DNA of 64,000 nt from Clarkia xantiana subsp. parviflora. Taxonomy: Eukaryota; Streptophyta; Magnoliopsida; Myrtales; Onagraceae. Within the stretch, counting starts at the first letter, position 1. Every line of letters starts with the position of its first letter. The DNA lies in contig JAPTYO010000014.1 in the NCBI GenBank assembly GCA_036873135.1, positions 21,102,952 to 21,166,951 of the forward strand, read 5' to 3'. Below the pieces are notes generated by a model, which worked only from the letters and a program-made list of their open reading frames with translations, did no database searches and was not told the DNA's origin. Positions 46,675-57,989 of this stretch are shown here, in pieces. Made by a program: the position numbers and the translations under genes.

Positions 46675-47277
46675 TTAGGAATGACAATTGTCAATATTCA
46701 CAATTTTAACCCATATTCATATTTATACGACATACTTTCCTGCAAATCATATCTGTTTTATATTTTTGTAAAATTTTATAGATTACCCACATGCACACTA
46801 TGCCACAATACGGAACACCTGTGGTTGTCCAGCACCGCATAATATTTTACTCCATAAAAAAAAAAAAAAAGTATCATATGAATCCTAAAAAAATTAAATT
46901 ACATCAGTTTACCTCAAAAGTTCAAAACAACAACTTTTTTAATAACACTATTTCGGTGACTTTCGGCAACCACCTCCGGGTCGGAGAGCTCTTATGGGCG
47001 CTCTCCGACCCCAATTTGGGGTCACAAGTGGCTCCATTAATTGGATCCTTCTGCGATTCCGGCCAGATCTCCCAGTTGCGGCTCTGGTCGGAGTCATTGT
47101 GGCTCTAATTGGGCCGTAGAGCTCCGACTGAGAGCATTATGGTCCAGATCGGAGCTATTGTAGCTCTAGTTGGGGTCGGAGAGCTCCCAATCAGAGCTCT
47201 CCGACTCTGGAGGTGGTTACCGACAACTTCCTGGTGAGTTTCGGGGGTCGCCGGAGTTCAGTAGTGATTGGCGGAAG
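46675..47277. repeat. AT-rich then GC-rich repeat-like DNA
   Basis: 46970-47270 is an unusual GC-rich block of 'gagctctccgac', 'ggtcggagagctc' and 'gattccggcc' motifs, partly self-complementary. It is similar in style to 22140-22250. The hAT MITE at 47278 inserted at its right side; the block seems to continue at 47699-47740. Confidence 0.5.
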
Positions 47278-47698
47278 TAGGGGTGTCAACGAGTCACGGG
47301 TACCCGCCCCGATTTTGCATCGTTGACCCGCGATTCGTGGGTTATGGACGGGTCCGAGTCTAGTGATATCATCCCGTGGACGCGCCCCGCACGTGTATTT
47401 ATATATATATTTATAATGTATACTATATAAAATATATAGGTAGTATAACAAAATCGTTAAAATAACAAGGGTTCTAATGAGTTCGGTAATTTGAATTTGG
47501 AGTTAAATTTGTGATTCGAATTTGGAGTTGAATTTGGATATGGTAAATATAGAGTTTAGGATTAGTAATAATGGATTATTTTCTTCGTGAGACGACCCGT
47601 GGGGCGACCCTCGAGATGTATGAGACGAGTACGGGTCGACCATATCGACCCACAGAGCGGGTCCGGGTCTAGCGATACCCGCCCCGTTGCCACCCCTA
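47278..47698. mobile_element. hAT-like MITE, 421 bp
   Basis: Ends are TAGGGGTGTCAAC and the complement of TAGGGGTGGCAAC. Flanks GGCGGAAG (47270-47277) and GGCGGGAG (47699-47706) match at 7 of 8 bases, as expected for an aged 8-bp duplication. The margins hold 'gacccg' and 'acgggtc' motifs on both strands. No ORF. Confidence 0.85.
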
Positions 47699-48179
47699 GG
47701 CGGGAGTTGGGTGGTCGATCAGAGCCGTAACCGATGGAGTTCGAATGGGATTAAATCATGGATATCTGTGTTTTATATGGATCAACATGTATTCAACCCA
47801 TATTCATATGAATATATTTAAAATATTCATATTAGCTACACGGATTTGTGATGCATATATATGATGTGAAATATGATGTGGTTTAGCCGTAGGGTGGGTA
47901 AACCCCGTATTCATTTTCAACTCTACCCGTAATATCTTTCAAAGTACAAAATTTTGCTTCCCTCAAAGAAACACGGTAAGTAATAAAGTTGGACTATTGA
48001 ATAACTCCAATGATAACCAAGGTGTCCGCAACTGAGTTTGTTTCTCGATATACGGGCCGAAGTTTCAAGTTGAGGAGGGAACTATTCGAGATAAATTGTT
48101 GACCGATTAAAGTATCAGCATCATCGTGTAAAGACTCAATTCTCAAAGTTCAAAGGGAATCAGAAAGTCTCACACATAG
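47699..48179. other. Unassigned DNA
   Basis: 47750-47930 repeats phrases of 46700-46730 (acccatattcatat). This suggests one older repeat around the GC-rich block. No gene is seen. Confidence 0.35.
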
Positions 48180-49115
48180 ATATATGTCGATGACATCTTG
48201 ATCACGGGAGATGATGAAGCAGTCATCCTGATTTGTAGAAAAGATTACAGTCCAGTTTCAAGTTCAAGGACTTGGGTTATTTGAGGATTAGAAATTTCCC
48301 ATTCTTCTTGTGGTCTTCTGATCATCAATCAAATGAAATTTGCATTGAAACTAATATTGGAGGCAGGATTAGGAGTAGACAAACCAACTTCAACACTCAT
48401 GGAATAAATTTGAAGCTCACTCTCATTGCTTATGACAAAGCCTTTGCTCTAAATCAAACAAATGAACCTTTCACCAATGCTCTTTCATATGAAAGACTAG
48501 TGGGTAAACTCCTATGTCTCATTATGACTCGACTTGATATTGCATATTATTTCTCATTTGTTCACTATCCCAAGCAATCTCACTATGATGCTGCTATGTG
48601 TGTTCTTCGTTACATTAAGTCCTTCCCTGGGCAAAGATTGTTGTTTCCAGCTCAAAACGATCATCACTTGACCTTTTATTGCGATTTTGATTGGGGCTCT
48701 TGCCTCTTTTCTCGTTAATCAGTGCTTATTGTGTAAAACCGGGGAATGCTATGGTAAAATGGAAGAGGGAGAAAGAAGAACGTGTTTCTAAGTCTAGTGC
48801 ATATGCAGAGTATAGGAGTCTAAGTAAAGTTGTTGCTGAAGCTATTTGGATGCAAAGATTGCTAGATGGTTATTACAAGAGCAACTATTGATGGGATCCC
48901 AATTATGTCAGATAGTCGATCAACCATTCAAATCAGTAAGAATTCAATATTTCATGAAGAAACAAAGCACAATTTCATTCGTAGCAAGGTAGTTGATGGA
49001 ATTGTTATTTCTTTCTATATATCTACTAAATATCAACAAGCGGATTTGCTGACTAAAGCATTGAATCGTGAACTAATATGGAATAAAAGATGGTTTTCGA
49101 GAAAAGAAGCAGCTT
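48180..49115 (+). pseudogene. copia reverse transcriptase end and RNase H, frameshifted
   Basis: The order is that of copia pol. First comes a YVDDILITGDDEA piece (about 48185-48225). Then SYERLVGKLLCLIMTRLDIA and SHYDAAMCVLRYIKSFPGQ (48272-48718). Then KSSAYAEYRSLSKVVAEAIW (48691-48891), and SIFHEETKHNFIRSKVVDG with STKYQQADLLTKAL (48866-49117). Several frame changes and stops separate them. Gag, protease and integrase are absent on the left. A Gag piece of a copia element lies far away at 4680-5585 on the other strand; I cannot link the two. Confidence 0.75.
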
Positions 49116-49491
49116 GAAGATGAGAAACAGTAAGAAATAAAAGATAAAGCGGATGATCAGATGTAATGTATCACTGATGTTGTGTAGGAGCTGACTTCAG
49201 TTTGATGTCAGCATGATGTCTATAAAAGTTAGTTAGAAATAGTTAGTTACTCCAATAAATATTAGTTCAATAAATTGATTTCCCAAAACTTCAATCTGTA
49301 AAATTTACAATTATGAAGAATTAAGCAAAGGGATGACAACCTACCTTTCATGTTGAGGGAAGACATGATGAATCTTTCTTTCATCCTCCCAAACAAAGAA
49401 GCCTACTTAATCAACCAAGCTCATCTGCTTCAGACAGTTGCACTATACATAACGTAGCACATAAACTACCCCCTAGCTATTAACAACATTA
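49116..49491 (+). repeat. Possible LTR remnant after the copia fragment
   Basis: 49185-49310 has retroelement-type 3' sequence (tgttgtgtaggagctg, 'tataaaag', 'ttcaataaattg'). No second copy is in the window, so it remains tentative. Confidence 0.35.
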
Positions 49492-49521
49492 CTAGTTGTA
49501 GCGCGCGTGCGTTGCACGCGC

Positions 49522-50085
49522 ACGCGCACATTTATAAACACAGACATTTTTTAGGTCAACTGGATATAGAAATTCAGGATATGATACAGAATCTTCTTAA
49601 CCAAAATTTATGCCAGCTGGAGAATGAAGATAACAATTTGTATATTCACCACTTAAACCTTCGAGGCTTCAAGTGAAGTTTTGAAGCTTTGCAGCTATAC
49701 TCCAGCAGGGAGCCAGGGACCACCTAGGGAGCAAGACATTTATTTTTCAATTAATAAGAATTTAAGAATCTAACCTAGTTTTTCTATTATAAAAGAAAGG
49801 CATATAACCTACTGCATGTAAGTACAAGATAACATATATGCTATACTGGATGGTTATGATTCACAGCAATGGCAAATGAAAATAGTTCATGAAAATAACA
49901 AGCTTAAGGAAACCATCTACAATATATGCTGAAATCGGAGTGTTTTTTACTCTGAATCGCAGCAAGATTAAGATAGTCCTACGTCTTAAATCCTAATTAA
50001 CCATTGAAAATTATGGAAGCTTTATCCAGCAGCATATAGTCTCAATGTAGCATAAGAAAGGAAATAAACAATGAGCAGTTTACAA
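49522..50085. other. Unassigned DNA inside the probable Helitron
   Basis: No gene is seen. 49555-49650 reappears at 51331-51425 (aattcaggatatgatacagaatcttct ... tatattcaccac in separate blocks), a direct repeat about 1.78 kb apart. Confidence 0.5.
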
Positions 50086-50690
50086 ACCATCTCAGCATTA
50101 GTATCCTTGGATTTTTTCGCATCAAGACACAGTGTAGGGCCAAGCAATTTGTTCATCCTCCTAACAATCCGATAGTAATAATGCCGGACCTGAAAAAGCA
50201 GAGCAGGATATGAAAACTTATCAAACTGGTAAACTTATGAAGCATTCCTTGAAAATAACAGGTACTATGCTTTTGACCAACTAACCTGATCATTGTTTTT
50301 AGTTTTGACACGGGAAGTGATCTTCTCAAAGTTCTGCACTTAATGTGTGAGTATCCATGATCACCAAAATTTGCCTTGCCAACTTGGCGTAGAGCCGTGA
50401 AAAACTTTCTTCATGTTCACGAGTCCATGCAGCCCATAGGGCTTGTCTTTTTACTGTTAGAAAACAGATGCAAAAGCAAATTTTCAGTTTCCTTGCCTTG
50501 CCATGGAGGCAAACCATTCCACTTACAAATTTTGTTGTTGTACATAATCTCAGTACACCATACCAGGTTTCTGCAACGTGATAGGATCTGAGGCGGAAGC
50601 TACCACACAAGAGTTTTCATCTGAAGAAACAATCTTTTCAGCCTCAGAGTTTGACATTGACTCGAAGTCTGATGAACTCTTTTCTTCTGC
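50086..50690 (-). pseudogene. Fragments of a TSL-kinase-interacting-protein-like gene (TKI1-like)
   Basis: On the minus strand, in order: EEKSSSDFESMSNSEAEKIV with ASASDPITLQKPG (about 50690-50565); WAAWTREHEESF and then, in another frame, FTALRQVGK (about 50450-50385); NFEKITSRVKTKNNDQ (about 50334-50288); and VRHYYYRIVRRMNKLLGP with LCLDAKKSKDTNAEM (about 50190-50087). The last two blocks are the SANT/Myb-like part of plant TKI1, a nuclear partner of the TOUSLED kinase. Intron-like spacers with AG acceptors remain between blocks, so the piece was copied as DNA. A frame change and missing exons make it a pseudogene. Confidence 0.65.
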
Positions 50691-50710
50691 CTGAATGTTT
50701 ATATTGCTGA

Positions 50711-52320
50711 AACTGAACTAAATCTTCATTCCTTTCAAAGAATTCAACTGCAACAGTGCAATAGAAACACACTTCATAAGAATTCCAGTAAATTTCTTAT
50801 CAGTTCATTACATAAGGATGACTCCTTTATCATAACTTCAATGTTTGAGTCAACGAAAAATGGACATAAAAAGTTCAAACAAGAAACAACTTAAATATGC
50901 TCAATAATCTTGACTCAGTCTGCATAAATCTTAATTGTACGAAGATTTAAAGCCGAATGGTACATTCCATTTATATATAAAGGGGATTCAACTCAGAAAC
51001 AATATTCTTCCTTGCAAAACCCATTGTGGGGTTCCTCAATTGCTCAAGTGTAAATTCACGAAATGCTGGTAGGTTATTGCTTTCACTCTTGTCTTTCTTG
51101 TGTAAAATCAAATTAAAACATATTACAAAACTATATAAGGGTAAGAATGTTACAGTGCATCCAATTTTGTTTAGAAACTTAATAATGGAACTCACCAATA
51201 TCAGGAGGTTCAAGAACTTATTATTGTGAGTGTCGACAACATGGACTCAGTTTGGACCATTGAGACCTCATTACCAACTGAATTAAAACTTTGTTGATTA
51301 ATTTTCTTCGAGTCAGCAGTTTTCTGTAACAAAATTCAGGATATGATACAGAATCTTCTAAAACAACCAAAATTTATGCCAACTGGAGTTAACAGTTTGT
51401 ATATTCACCACACAGATGTAGATTCATCGGGCTGCCTTCCTAATGAAAAGATAATTATTGTTACCACAAGAAAGATGCAATTTTAAGAATGGTGGAAGGC
51501 ACTTTGACATCGTGATTCTATTTTTTGTGTAAATAAATATAAATGCAGTAAATTTAGTAGTTTTAAGTACAAATATTATTTTAGTTGATTCATGACCAGA
51601 GTAGACAGTCAAATTCGTAATAGTTAGCGAATCGTGGAGCAAATTAACCGACCAGACGAATTTTTGTCACCTAAATTAGAAAGAAGTAATTTATTGAGTG
51701 AATTAACAGACAGCAACACAAAAAAAGTTGACAGATAATTACAAAAAGATACGAAAGGAACTCCTCTAAATCATTGAGAACATATGTTACCTTTTGATGA
51801 ACATGGAGAATCTGAAATTAGCTGCTTCTACAAAGAGTTTTCATCCTGGTTAACTATGAAGAATTTCTCCGGCTTGAGGTTACGCTGGATTATCTCTATG
51901 TGTGATGTGTTACCTGTATATCAATGTAAACAGAAAGTAAGGTCTCCATCAACGAAAACGGTCTGCACAGTTGGATGTAATGTAGTAAATAGCTATTTTG
52001 TAATACATTATAAGCATGACTAATTTAAATGATAATAAGTAAAAGATATTTACCTTCAATCAGTGGCACCTACCTCTTTGTAAACAATATTTTTTGTATA
52101 TGAATGTAATGGTAAATGTGACGCCGAACTCATCTACATTAACCCAAATATGTGGGTTTCGGGAGTCCATTTTCGAGGGATTGAAGGTGCCGGCTGTATT
52201 CCCACTCATAATTCGTCAATGTCGAGAGCAATTTGAACATTCAGTAAAACGAGTATTTCACATCATCTAATGCCGAAGCTTAGGAATTGCTGTCGCTGAG
52301 AAGTCAGAAGAAGCAACCAT
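50711..52320. other. Unassigned DNA between the gene fragments and the ATL gene
   Basis: No gene is supported. Small frames lack recognisable domains. It includes the second copy of the direct repeat (51331-51425). It may be the remainder of the Helitron. Confidence 0.4.
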
Positions 52321-52420
52321 CTTTACCCAAGAGAATAGCTATACAAGAGAGAATGGATCGATCGAAGGATCTTTACCCAAGATAATAGCTATACAAGAGA
52401 GAATGGATCGATCGAAGGAT
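52321..52420. repeat. 50-bp tandem duplication
   Basis: Two head-to-tail copies of 'ctttacccaaga(g/t)aatagc...gatcgatcgaaggat' have period 50 and one mismatch that I saw. Confidence 0.9.
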
Positions 52421-52959
52421 TAGGTGATGGAACTCGGGAGAGATGAAGGCGCAGAGGACGAACCGCCGAGGAAGCAATGTTTGGTGGAAACATCCAAAGC
52501 AAGTTGTCGCTCAACCTCCTTCCATTAACAGGTCTGTCGTTCCTTCGTTATAGTGGGAACACTTAACGAGAACGTTGGATGAGGGACGGAGATGTCGGCA
52601 TGTGGTCGCGAGCGATTGTAAGGTGGATTTTTTGCAGTCGCTGAGCGGTTATGATCTGTTGTTGTGGATTGTTGATTCTGTGTAGCGGTGCTGTTGTTAG
52701 TGTTCAAACAGATGGCGGTAGAGTCTCCTCTCTAGGTCAGCAGGTACCGGGTGGGGCTGGAAGGAAGTTAGGTGGATCTAACATAGAGCGGGGTCTGAGG
52801 GAGTTGGATTGAGACGTGTTGCTGCAGTTGAACGGGTCGGGTTGCTGCACTGAAACGGGTCGTGTTGGTACCTATTGGTGGATTGGTGGCTTTTGGGGGT
52901 GAGGACCCAAGCCAATTTATATATTGGTAAAGGGATATGTATAAACACAAGTGCGAATT

Positions 52960-53823
52960 TTAGGCCATAGCGTCCACATCTGCACAATTGCTGCTTTGGC
53001 TGCTGGGGCTCGCCTTCCGGTCCGCCATACTCAACAGCCTCCTCAATGACCTCAACCTCTTTGAAATTGGCGACTGCAACTCTGAAGGCGATGAACAATG
53101 CAGCTCTTCCATCACTTGTCTAGGAATATCAATCACCAACATTGAAGATGAAGAAGAAGCAGCTCCTTCCTCCATAGAAGAAGAAGAAGCAGCAGCAGCA
53201 TTTCTAGAATTCACTTCATTCTCATCTCCCCAGAACAACGCGTTCGTGGGCAAGTTGGGAGATTCAGTCAACTCAAGCTCCCGAACACCATCAAAGTTCT
53301 CTTCTACCGAGCGAAAAGTTGCATCTGAATCCACACCCGAGGAAAAATCTGGAGCCACAGAGTTTCTGCAGATAGGGCATGTAGTGTGGGACTGAAACCA
53401 CATGTCGATGCACTCCAGATGGAAGCCATGGTTGCATTTCGGCAGCAACCTTGCCTTCTCTCCTTCCTCAAGCTCACAGAGACAGACTGCGCATTCCAGC
53501 CCTTCTTCGAATTCCTTGGCTTGGAAAACCCGAACTGGAAGGGATTTAAGGACGGTGGGATCGAGTCCTCTCCGTGCAGCTGCTGTCAACTGTTGGCCTG
53601 CCGGAGCAAAGACGAATCTCCGCTCGCGGTGCCGCCGCTGCTGTGGGCGAGTCGAATTGTCCTCTTCCTCCTCGATTCGCCACCAGAACCGTCTTGCGTA
53701 TACATGAAGTAACACAACGAAGACAACCACTACGAAGAGAACGATGATGGAAATCACCATTATCTTGCCTGTCAAGGCAACGGCCACGGAGCTGTCAAGT
53801 GTTGATACATCAGAATCACCCAT
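52960..53823 (-). CDS. ATL-type RING-H2 E3 ubiquitin ligase
   Basis: This intronless frame of 287 residues is the usual ATL layout. An N-terminal transmembrane segment (residues about 18-43) is followed by a basic region, the GLD motif (86-88) and a RING-H2 domain. The RING uses Cys111, Cys114, Cys130, His132, His135, Cys138, Cys149 and Cys152, with the Pro before Cys130 and the Trp after Cys138 that favour E2 binding. The acidic, Ser-rich tail contains runs such as AAAASSSSMEEG and a final basic/Ser block. ATLs ubiquitinate targets at cell membranes and are often fast stress-response genes; no substrate can be inferred. The start at 53823 gives the complete family N-terminus. Frames on the opposite strand are shadows. 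Confidence 0.95.
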   Translation of the reverse strand: MGDSDVSTLDSSVAVALTGKIMVISIIVLFVVVVFVVLLHVYARRFWWRIEEEEDNSTRPQQRRHRERRFVFAPAGQQLTAAARRGLDPTVLKSLPVRVFQAKEFEEGLECAVCLCELEEGEKARLLPKCNHGFHLECIDMWFQSHTTCPICRNSVAPDFSSGVDSDATFRSVEENFDGVRELELTESPNLPTNALFWGDENEVNSRNAAAASSSSMEEGAASSSSSMLVIDIPRQVMEELHCSSPSELQSPISKRLRSLRRLLSMADRKASPSSQSSNCADVDAMA

Positions 53824-54360
53824 TGCGGGTCTGGCTTTTTAACAAACAGGTAATGTTCAAGGTTCAAACTTTTATGATTTTATGAACAGCCCAGTTTGGA
53901 TTAAGACTCGAATTACCCAAAAATCGCTGCAATTGTGAAGTACGTAGAGGAAAAAGGGGGAATTGGAATGGAAGGGAGCGTATTGAAGTTGTTCTGACGA
54001 CTGGGATCAGGGGGATTAGGATGTTATAAGGAAAGTTGGAAATAGATAGTTTAGGATTGAATTCAAAGTGGAAAGCCATGGAAATTGGATGGGAATACCC
54101 GACAGAAGAGAAGACCGCCTAACTAGAGAGAGTTCAAAGATTTTGACTCCGATTTTCTCTCGTTCTTTTCAGTGCTGCTGTTGTGTTTTTGGTGAAGAAA
54201 GCGACATTTGGTTTGGGTCCAAATTGGTGACGCGCTGCCCAAGTTAGGGAGGGTGCCAAGATTTGGCAATTGCCAATTCCTCAAGTCAACTCCATTATTA
54301 TTATTATTTTCGCGGAAGGTTCTAAGAACATCCACAATCCACAATTTAAGAAAAAAAAAT
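53824..54360 (-). promoter_or_regulatory. Upstream region of the ATL gene
   Basis: The promoter and 5' UTR of the minus-strand ATL gene should lie here. No motif is certain. The DNA becomes AT-rich beyond about 54340. Confidence 0.35.
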
Positions 54361-55354
54361 TAAGGACAACTCTTTCACGTGACAAGGTGTGTTGTTTATT
54401 TACATCTCATAAGCGGCCGGTCAATTCATTACATTATTATTTATAACATGTTTGTTTTATATTTGAAAAAATATTCACTCGCATCCTCCGATTAGTTTAT
54501 GAGAAGTGAAATATTGATTATGAAAAAAAAAATCGATTTCTATAACACGATAGAGTTTGAACTCGAAAGCATTTGTTAGATATGTTCGCAGTATCCTCTC
54601 CTTTGTAATTTCTCTTTCTTTGACTTATCGAATGGTTAAGACATAAGGAAGGTTCAATTAAAGTCAATATATGATGTTTCTTATTTTTGGGCCGAATATA
54701 TGATGTTTCTTAGACCCAAATAAAACATGATAGGACTGGAGTTATAGCAAGAGAGCACACCGGAACAATAATGGACGGTCCAAATCCAACATGTAGCTAG
54801 CAGCTTCGGCACCTTGTTTTGTTCATTTCTTTTTAAATATTTTTATCGTTTTATTATTATAATTAAATATAATTGTTTCCGATTCATTAGCAGCTCTTTC
54901 CGTATTTTGTTTCTCCGTGCGGGTTGGTTTTAGGAAGTGTACTCATCAGGTAGGTAACGTCTGTAGTATGCTTTTTACACTCGACTAATTTCCACTCACA
55001 TCGTCAGTATTTAATAAATAAAGTACTGGTTAAGAATATATTTCTATTTCCATGTAACTAATTGAACCCCTATATTTTGTTGGAAAGTTAACTAATTGAT
55101 TTTTGTAAACTAATGTTTACCATTATTACCACTATTTCCATATTAATTTATATAGTTTTTTTTTTATTACCATAACTATTATCCAAGCGAGCATGACTTT
55201 TTCTCTAAATTGAGGTTCGGGTTTGCTTTTTTATGCAAAATTCTGAAAGTCCTGTCCTGTTCCGTCCTGAATTTGTAACTAATCTTAACTTCTAGTGTTT
55301 GTTATCTCAACTAAACTCTAGTTTTTCTAACTTTGAATTTGTAAAACTTGATAC
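54361..55354. other. AT-rich intergenic DNA
   Basis: No gene is seen. 'atatatgatgtttctta' occurs twice in a row near 54667-54712. Confidence 0.5.
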
Positions 55355-55580
55355 CACCTGTGGTGATGGTCTAGTGGTTAAGAACGCGCTTACACCTCGC
55401 GGTGACCTATTCAAAAAATATATCCCGCCTGGCCCACACACTGCCTCTTGACTATACTAGGCTGCTGGTGGGGCTCCAGACTGTGAGCAGGAGAGCCCGA
55501 ACATTACGTAACGGGATGGACCAGGGTTGCCACTACTAGCTCATTCCTTTCTATGGCCAATTTTTTTAGTATATATATAT
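55355..55580 (+). mobile_element. Probable tRNA-derived SINE
   Basis: The head reads 'gtggtgatggtctagtggttaag', close to a Pol III A box (TGGTCTAGTGG). A degenerate B-box-like 'ggtgacctattcaa' lies about 30 bp on. A unique body follows (gggctccagactgtgagcag) and then a T-rich/TA tail near 55562-55590. The composition fits a plant SINE. No target duplication was confirmed. Confidence 0.5.
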
Positions 55581-56388
55581 ATATATATACTAAAAAATGG
55601 TGATAGATGTGACTTTTAGTTTTTTTTTTAATTTAAATTTGGTGTAAACTAAAAATAGCTTGAGTACGTCCCGAATTTAAAAAATCTGAGGCGTTCAAAA
55701 CTTTTTATTTAAATTTGGACTCGGATTCCGAAAATGAGTTAGAAAGCCTGAAATTTTGGGGTTAATCCCTCTTTTAGAAAAATTCCACCCGTTTTATCCA
55801 ATGTCACATCTACTCCACACTCGTTCAGGTTCAACTTAAAAATCAACCCACCCAAATAACACAAAATGACTATCACAATTCAAGGAATGAATCTTCGTCT
55901 TCAACAAGGAGATTATAGATTAAGCTGATTAATAGAAATGAGTAACTACTAGATAGATGGAGGGAGATCGCTTCTTATTCTCAGAAGAATAAGTTACATG
56001 GGAAACAACCGTATGGAAAAGGGCGGAGCGCCGGCGAGGAAGATCCCGGGAGCGAGCTTGATATTTTTTTTTTAAGAAAAACTAAATACTAAAGAAGAGT
56101 AAGTATTACAAAATTATAAATTATGGTTTACAAAATGTAATTAATTAATGGTTAATGAATGTAACTTTTTTTTTCTCTGTATTACTAATACATGGGATTA
56201 AACCACACTAGAATTGTGAGTCTTTATACAAGATAGTTTTTTCTATTATTTCTTGCGAGTTGGTTACCTTAAATGTATAATCAAAATGGAAACCAAGTGA
56301 TTTATGGTTTGAAAAAGTTAGAATATCATCTTAACCATCGTTTATCAGGTTATTGGGTGAAAAAATTAATTAGAAGAAAAAAAAACTT
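55581..56388. other. AT-rich intergenic DNA
   Basis: No gene is seen. (TA)n at about 55571-55589. Confidence 0.5.
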
Positions 56389-57540
56389 CATTCAATTTGA
56401 TAATGATGAAGTATAAGGCGTTTCAGTGGATATTTGCTAATTAAAAAAGTTTTAAGTCGGTTTGATAGCGATGTAATAGAATAGACATAAAAAAGATAAA
56501 GTATAAGACGTTTCAGATTCAGTGGATCTTTACCAATTAAAAAAGTTTTCAGTCGGTTTGATAGTGATGTAATAGAATAGACATAAAAAAGATGAAGGAG
56601 AAGACACAAAAGATAAAATTTAAGGCCTACAACCTATTGAAACATTTTTCCTGAGATTGTGTTATGGGTCGTACGTCCTAACACAATTTAGCTCTTCAAG
56701 AGTGATATCACATCGAAAAGGAATTCACTATTTGAAAGATAGCGGCTTTCTCGTGTTGGATCATTTGGATTATATGTGTTGTGTTGAAGGATATTTGCCT
56801 TATTCGATATAAAAATCGACTCAAATTGAAATATAGGTATTTAGGTGTTCAATGGAAAAATTATTATGGATTAATTTATATAAAAAAATATATGGGAACA
56901 ATGTGGAGCTCATTTAGCTTATCGAAAAAATTATTATTCATTCGAAAATCTATCTTATATTTGCGAGCGCATGATTTTACACATGCCCCAAAGAAGGTTC
57001 TCAAGAAAGGCTTATAAAAAGAGTCGAAGCTATTAATCAGACAGAAGCGCGGCTAGCTGAATGCTTGGGTCACAAATGGTGGCCAAGAGAATAGAGATTG
57101 AAGACGAAGATTGCCCCTTTAGTACAAATAGAGAAAGGACCTTAATTGTAAGACTCACATGTCGTTATTATTAATATAGTGATGTTATTTGATATACTTT
57201 TGACACGCTATTTAGTAATCATGACGACAATAAAACATTCATTAATCAGAAAGGCTTATAAAAAGAGGCTCAATAAAGGCTTATAAAAAGAGTCGAAGCT
57301 ATTAATCAGACAGAAGCGCGGCTAGCTGAATGCTTGGGCCACAAATGGTGGCCAAGAGAATAGAGATTCAAGACGAAGATTGCCCCTATAGTACAAATAG
57401 AGAAAGGACTTTAATTGTAAGACTCACATGTCGTTATTATTAATATAGTGATGTTATTTGATATACTTTTGACACGCTATTTAGTAATCATGACGGCACT
57501 GAAACATTCATTAATTAAAGTAGGAATAATTTAACCAAAC
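56389..57540. repeat. Unclassified ~1-kb repeat, copy 1, with internal duplications
   Basis: The segment is a diverged direct copy of 57990-58770. Shared phrases include 'aatttgataatgat', 'tgaaggatat', 'gaacaatgtgga-ctcattt' and 'tattattaa-atagtgatgt'. It has its own tandem duplications: about 116 bp near 56400-56620 and a 269-bp period near 57022-57515. No ORF is conserved. Confidence 0.7.
57022..57515. repeat. Tandem duplication, period 269 bp
   Basis: 'agtcgaagctattaatcaga' at 57022 recurs at 57291. The following ~220 bp are repeated with few changes (for example gggtcac/gggccac). The high identity marks it as younger than the surrounding 1-kb duplication. Confidence 0.9.
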
Positions 57541-57545
57541 ACTTT

Positions 57546-57803
57546 AGATTTTTTTTACCATGCTCCAAGAGGATTATGCTTTTGCTTTTTTTATTACTAG
57601 GGTGGACTTAATTGTTACATATGTAAAACTTCAAAAGTATGAAGAAATATGATTTTTTAAACCACGCCTAATATTTGCATCATACTATTAATAATATCAA
57701 TTTCCCTATAGGGTTCACTTTAGGGCAATAGAAAAATACAAAAAAAAAAAAAAAAAAAAAAAAACCAAAAGCATAGTGCTCTTGGAGCGTGATAGAAAGA
57801 CCC
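57546..57803. mobile_element. Mutator-like MITE, family A copy 2
   Basis: The ends read AGATTTTTTTTACCATGCTCC and, in complement, GGGTCTTTCTATCACGCTCC. Interior phrases are shared with 29094-29341 (attactagggtggacttaat, aataatatcaatttc). Flanking 9-mers AAACACTTT and AACTACTTT agree at 7 of 9. A long A-run lies at about 57738-57764. Confidence 0.7.
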
Positions 57804-57989
57804 AACTACTTTCCCCCAAAATTACATTAGAGAATCATTAATTGGTTCTATTTGTTTTAACTATAAAAATCTACTTTACCACCCGACATTAACTAGGCAA
57901 CCACAACGATTAAAAAACAGATAACCATTTGAACGAAATCATCAATAACATGTAAGAATGATTTGTTATTTCAAAAGAAAAAATCTAGT

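Larger units (their letters stand above)
49492..50710 (-). mobile_element. Helitron 3' end with captured gene fragments
   Basis: On the minus strand the sequence ends GCGCGTGC-AAC-GCACGCGC (a perfect 8-bp stem, 49503-49521), then seven bases and CTAG, with a T beyond. A hairpin shortly before CTRR-T is the Helitron signature. Inward lie exon fragments of a cellular gene. The 5' TC end was not located, so the element's length is open (it may reach 52 kb). No Rep/helicase ORF is seen, so it would be non-autonomous. Confidence 0.6.

Noticed and set aside
46791..47108. 105-residue ORF
   Set aside because: Runs across AT-rich DNA and the GC-rich repeat block without any known motif.
52988..53712. 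ORFs on + opposite the ATL gene
   Set aside because: Shadows of the intact RING-H2 coding frame.
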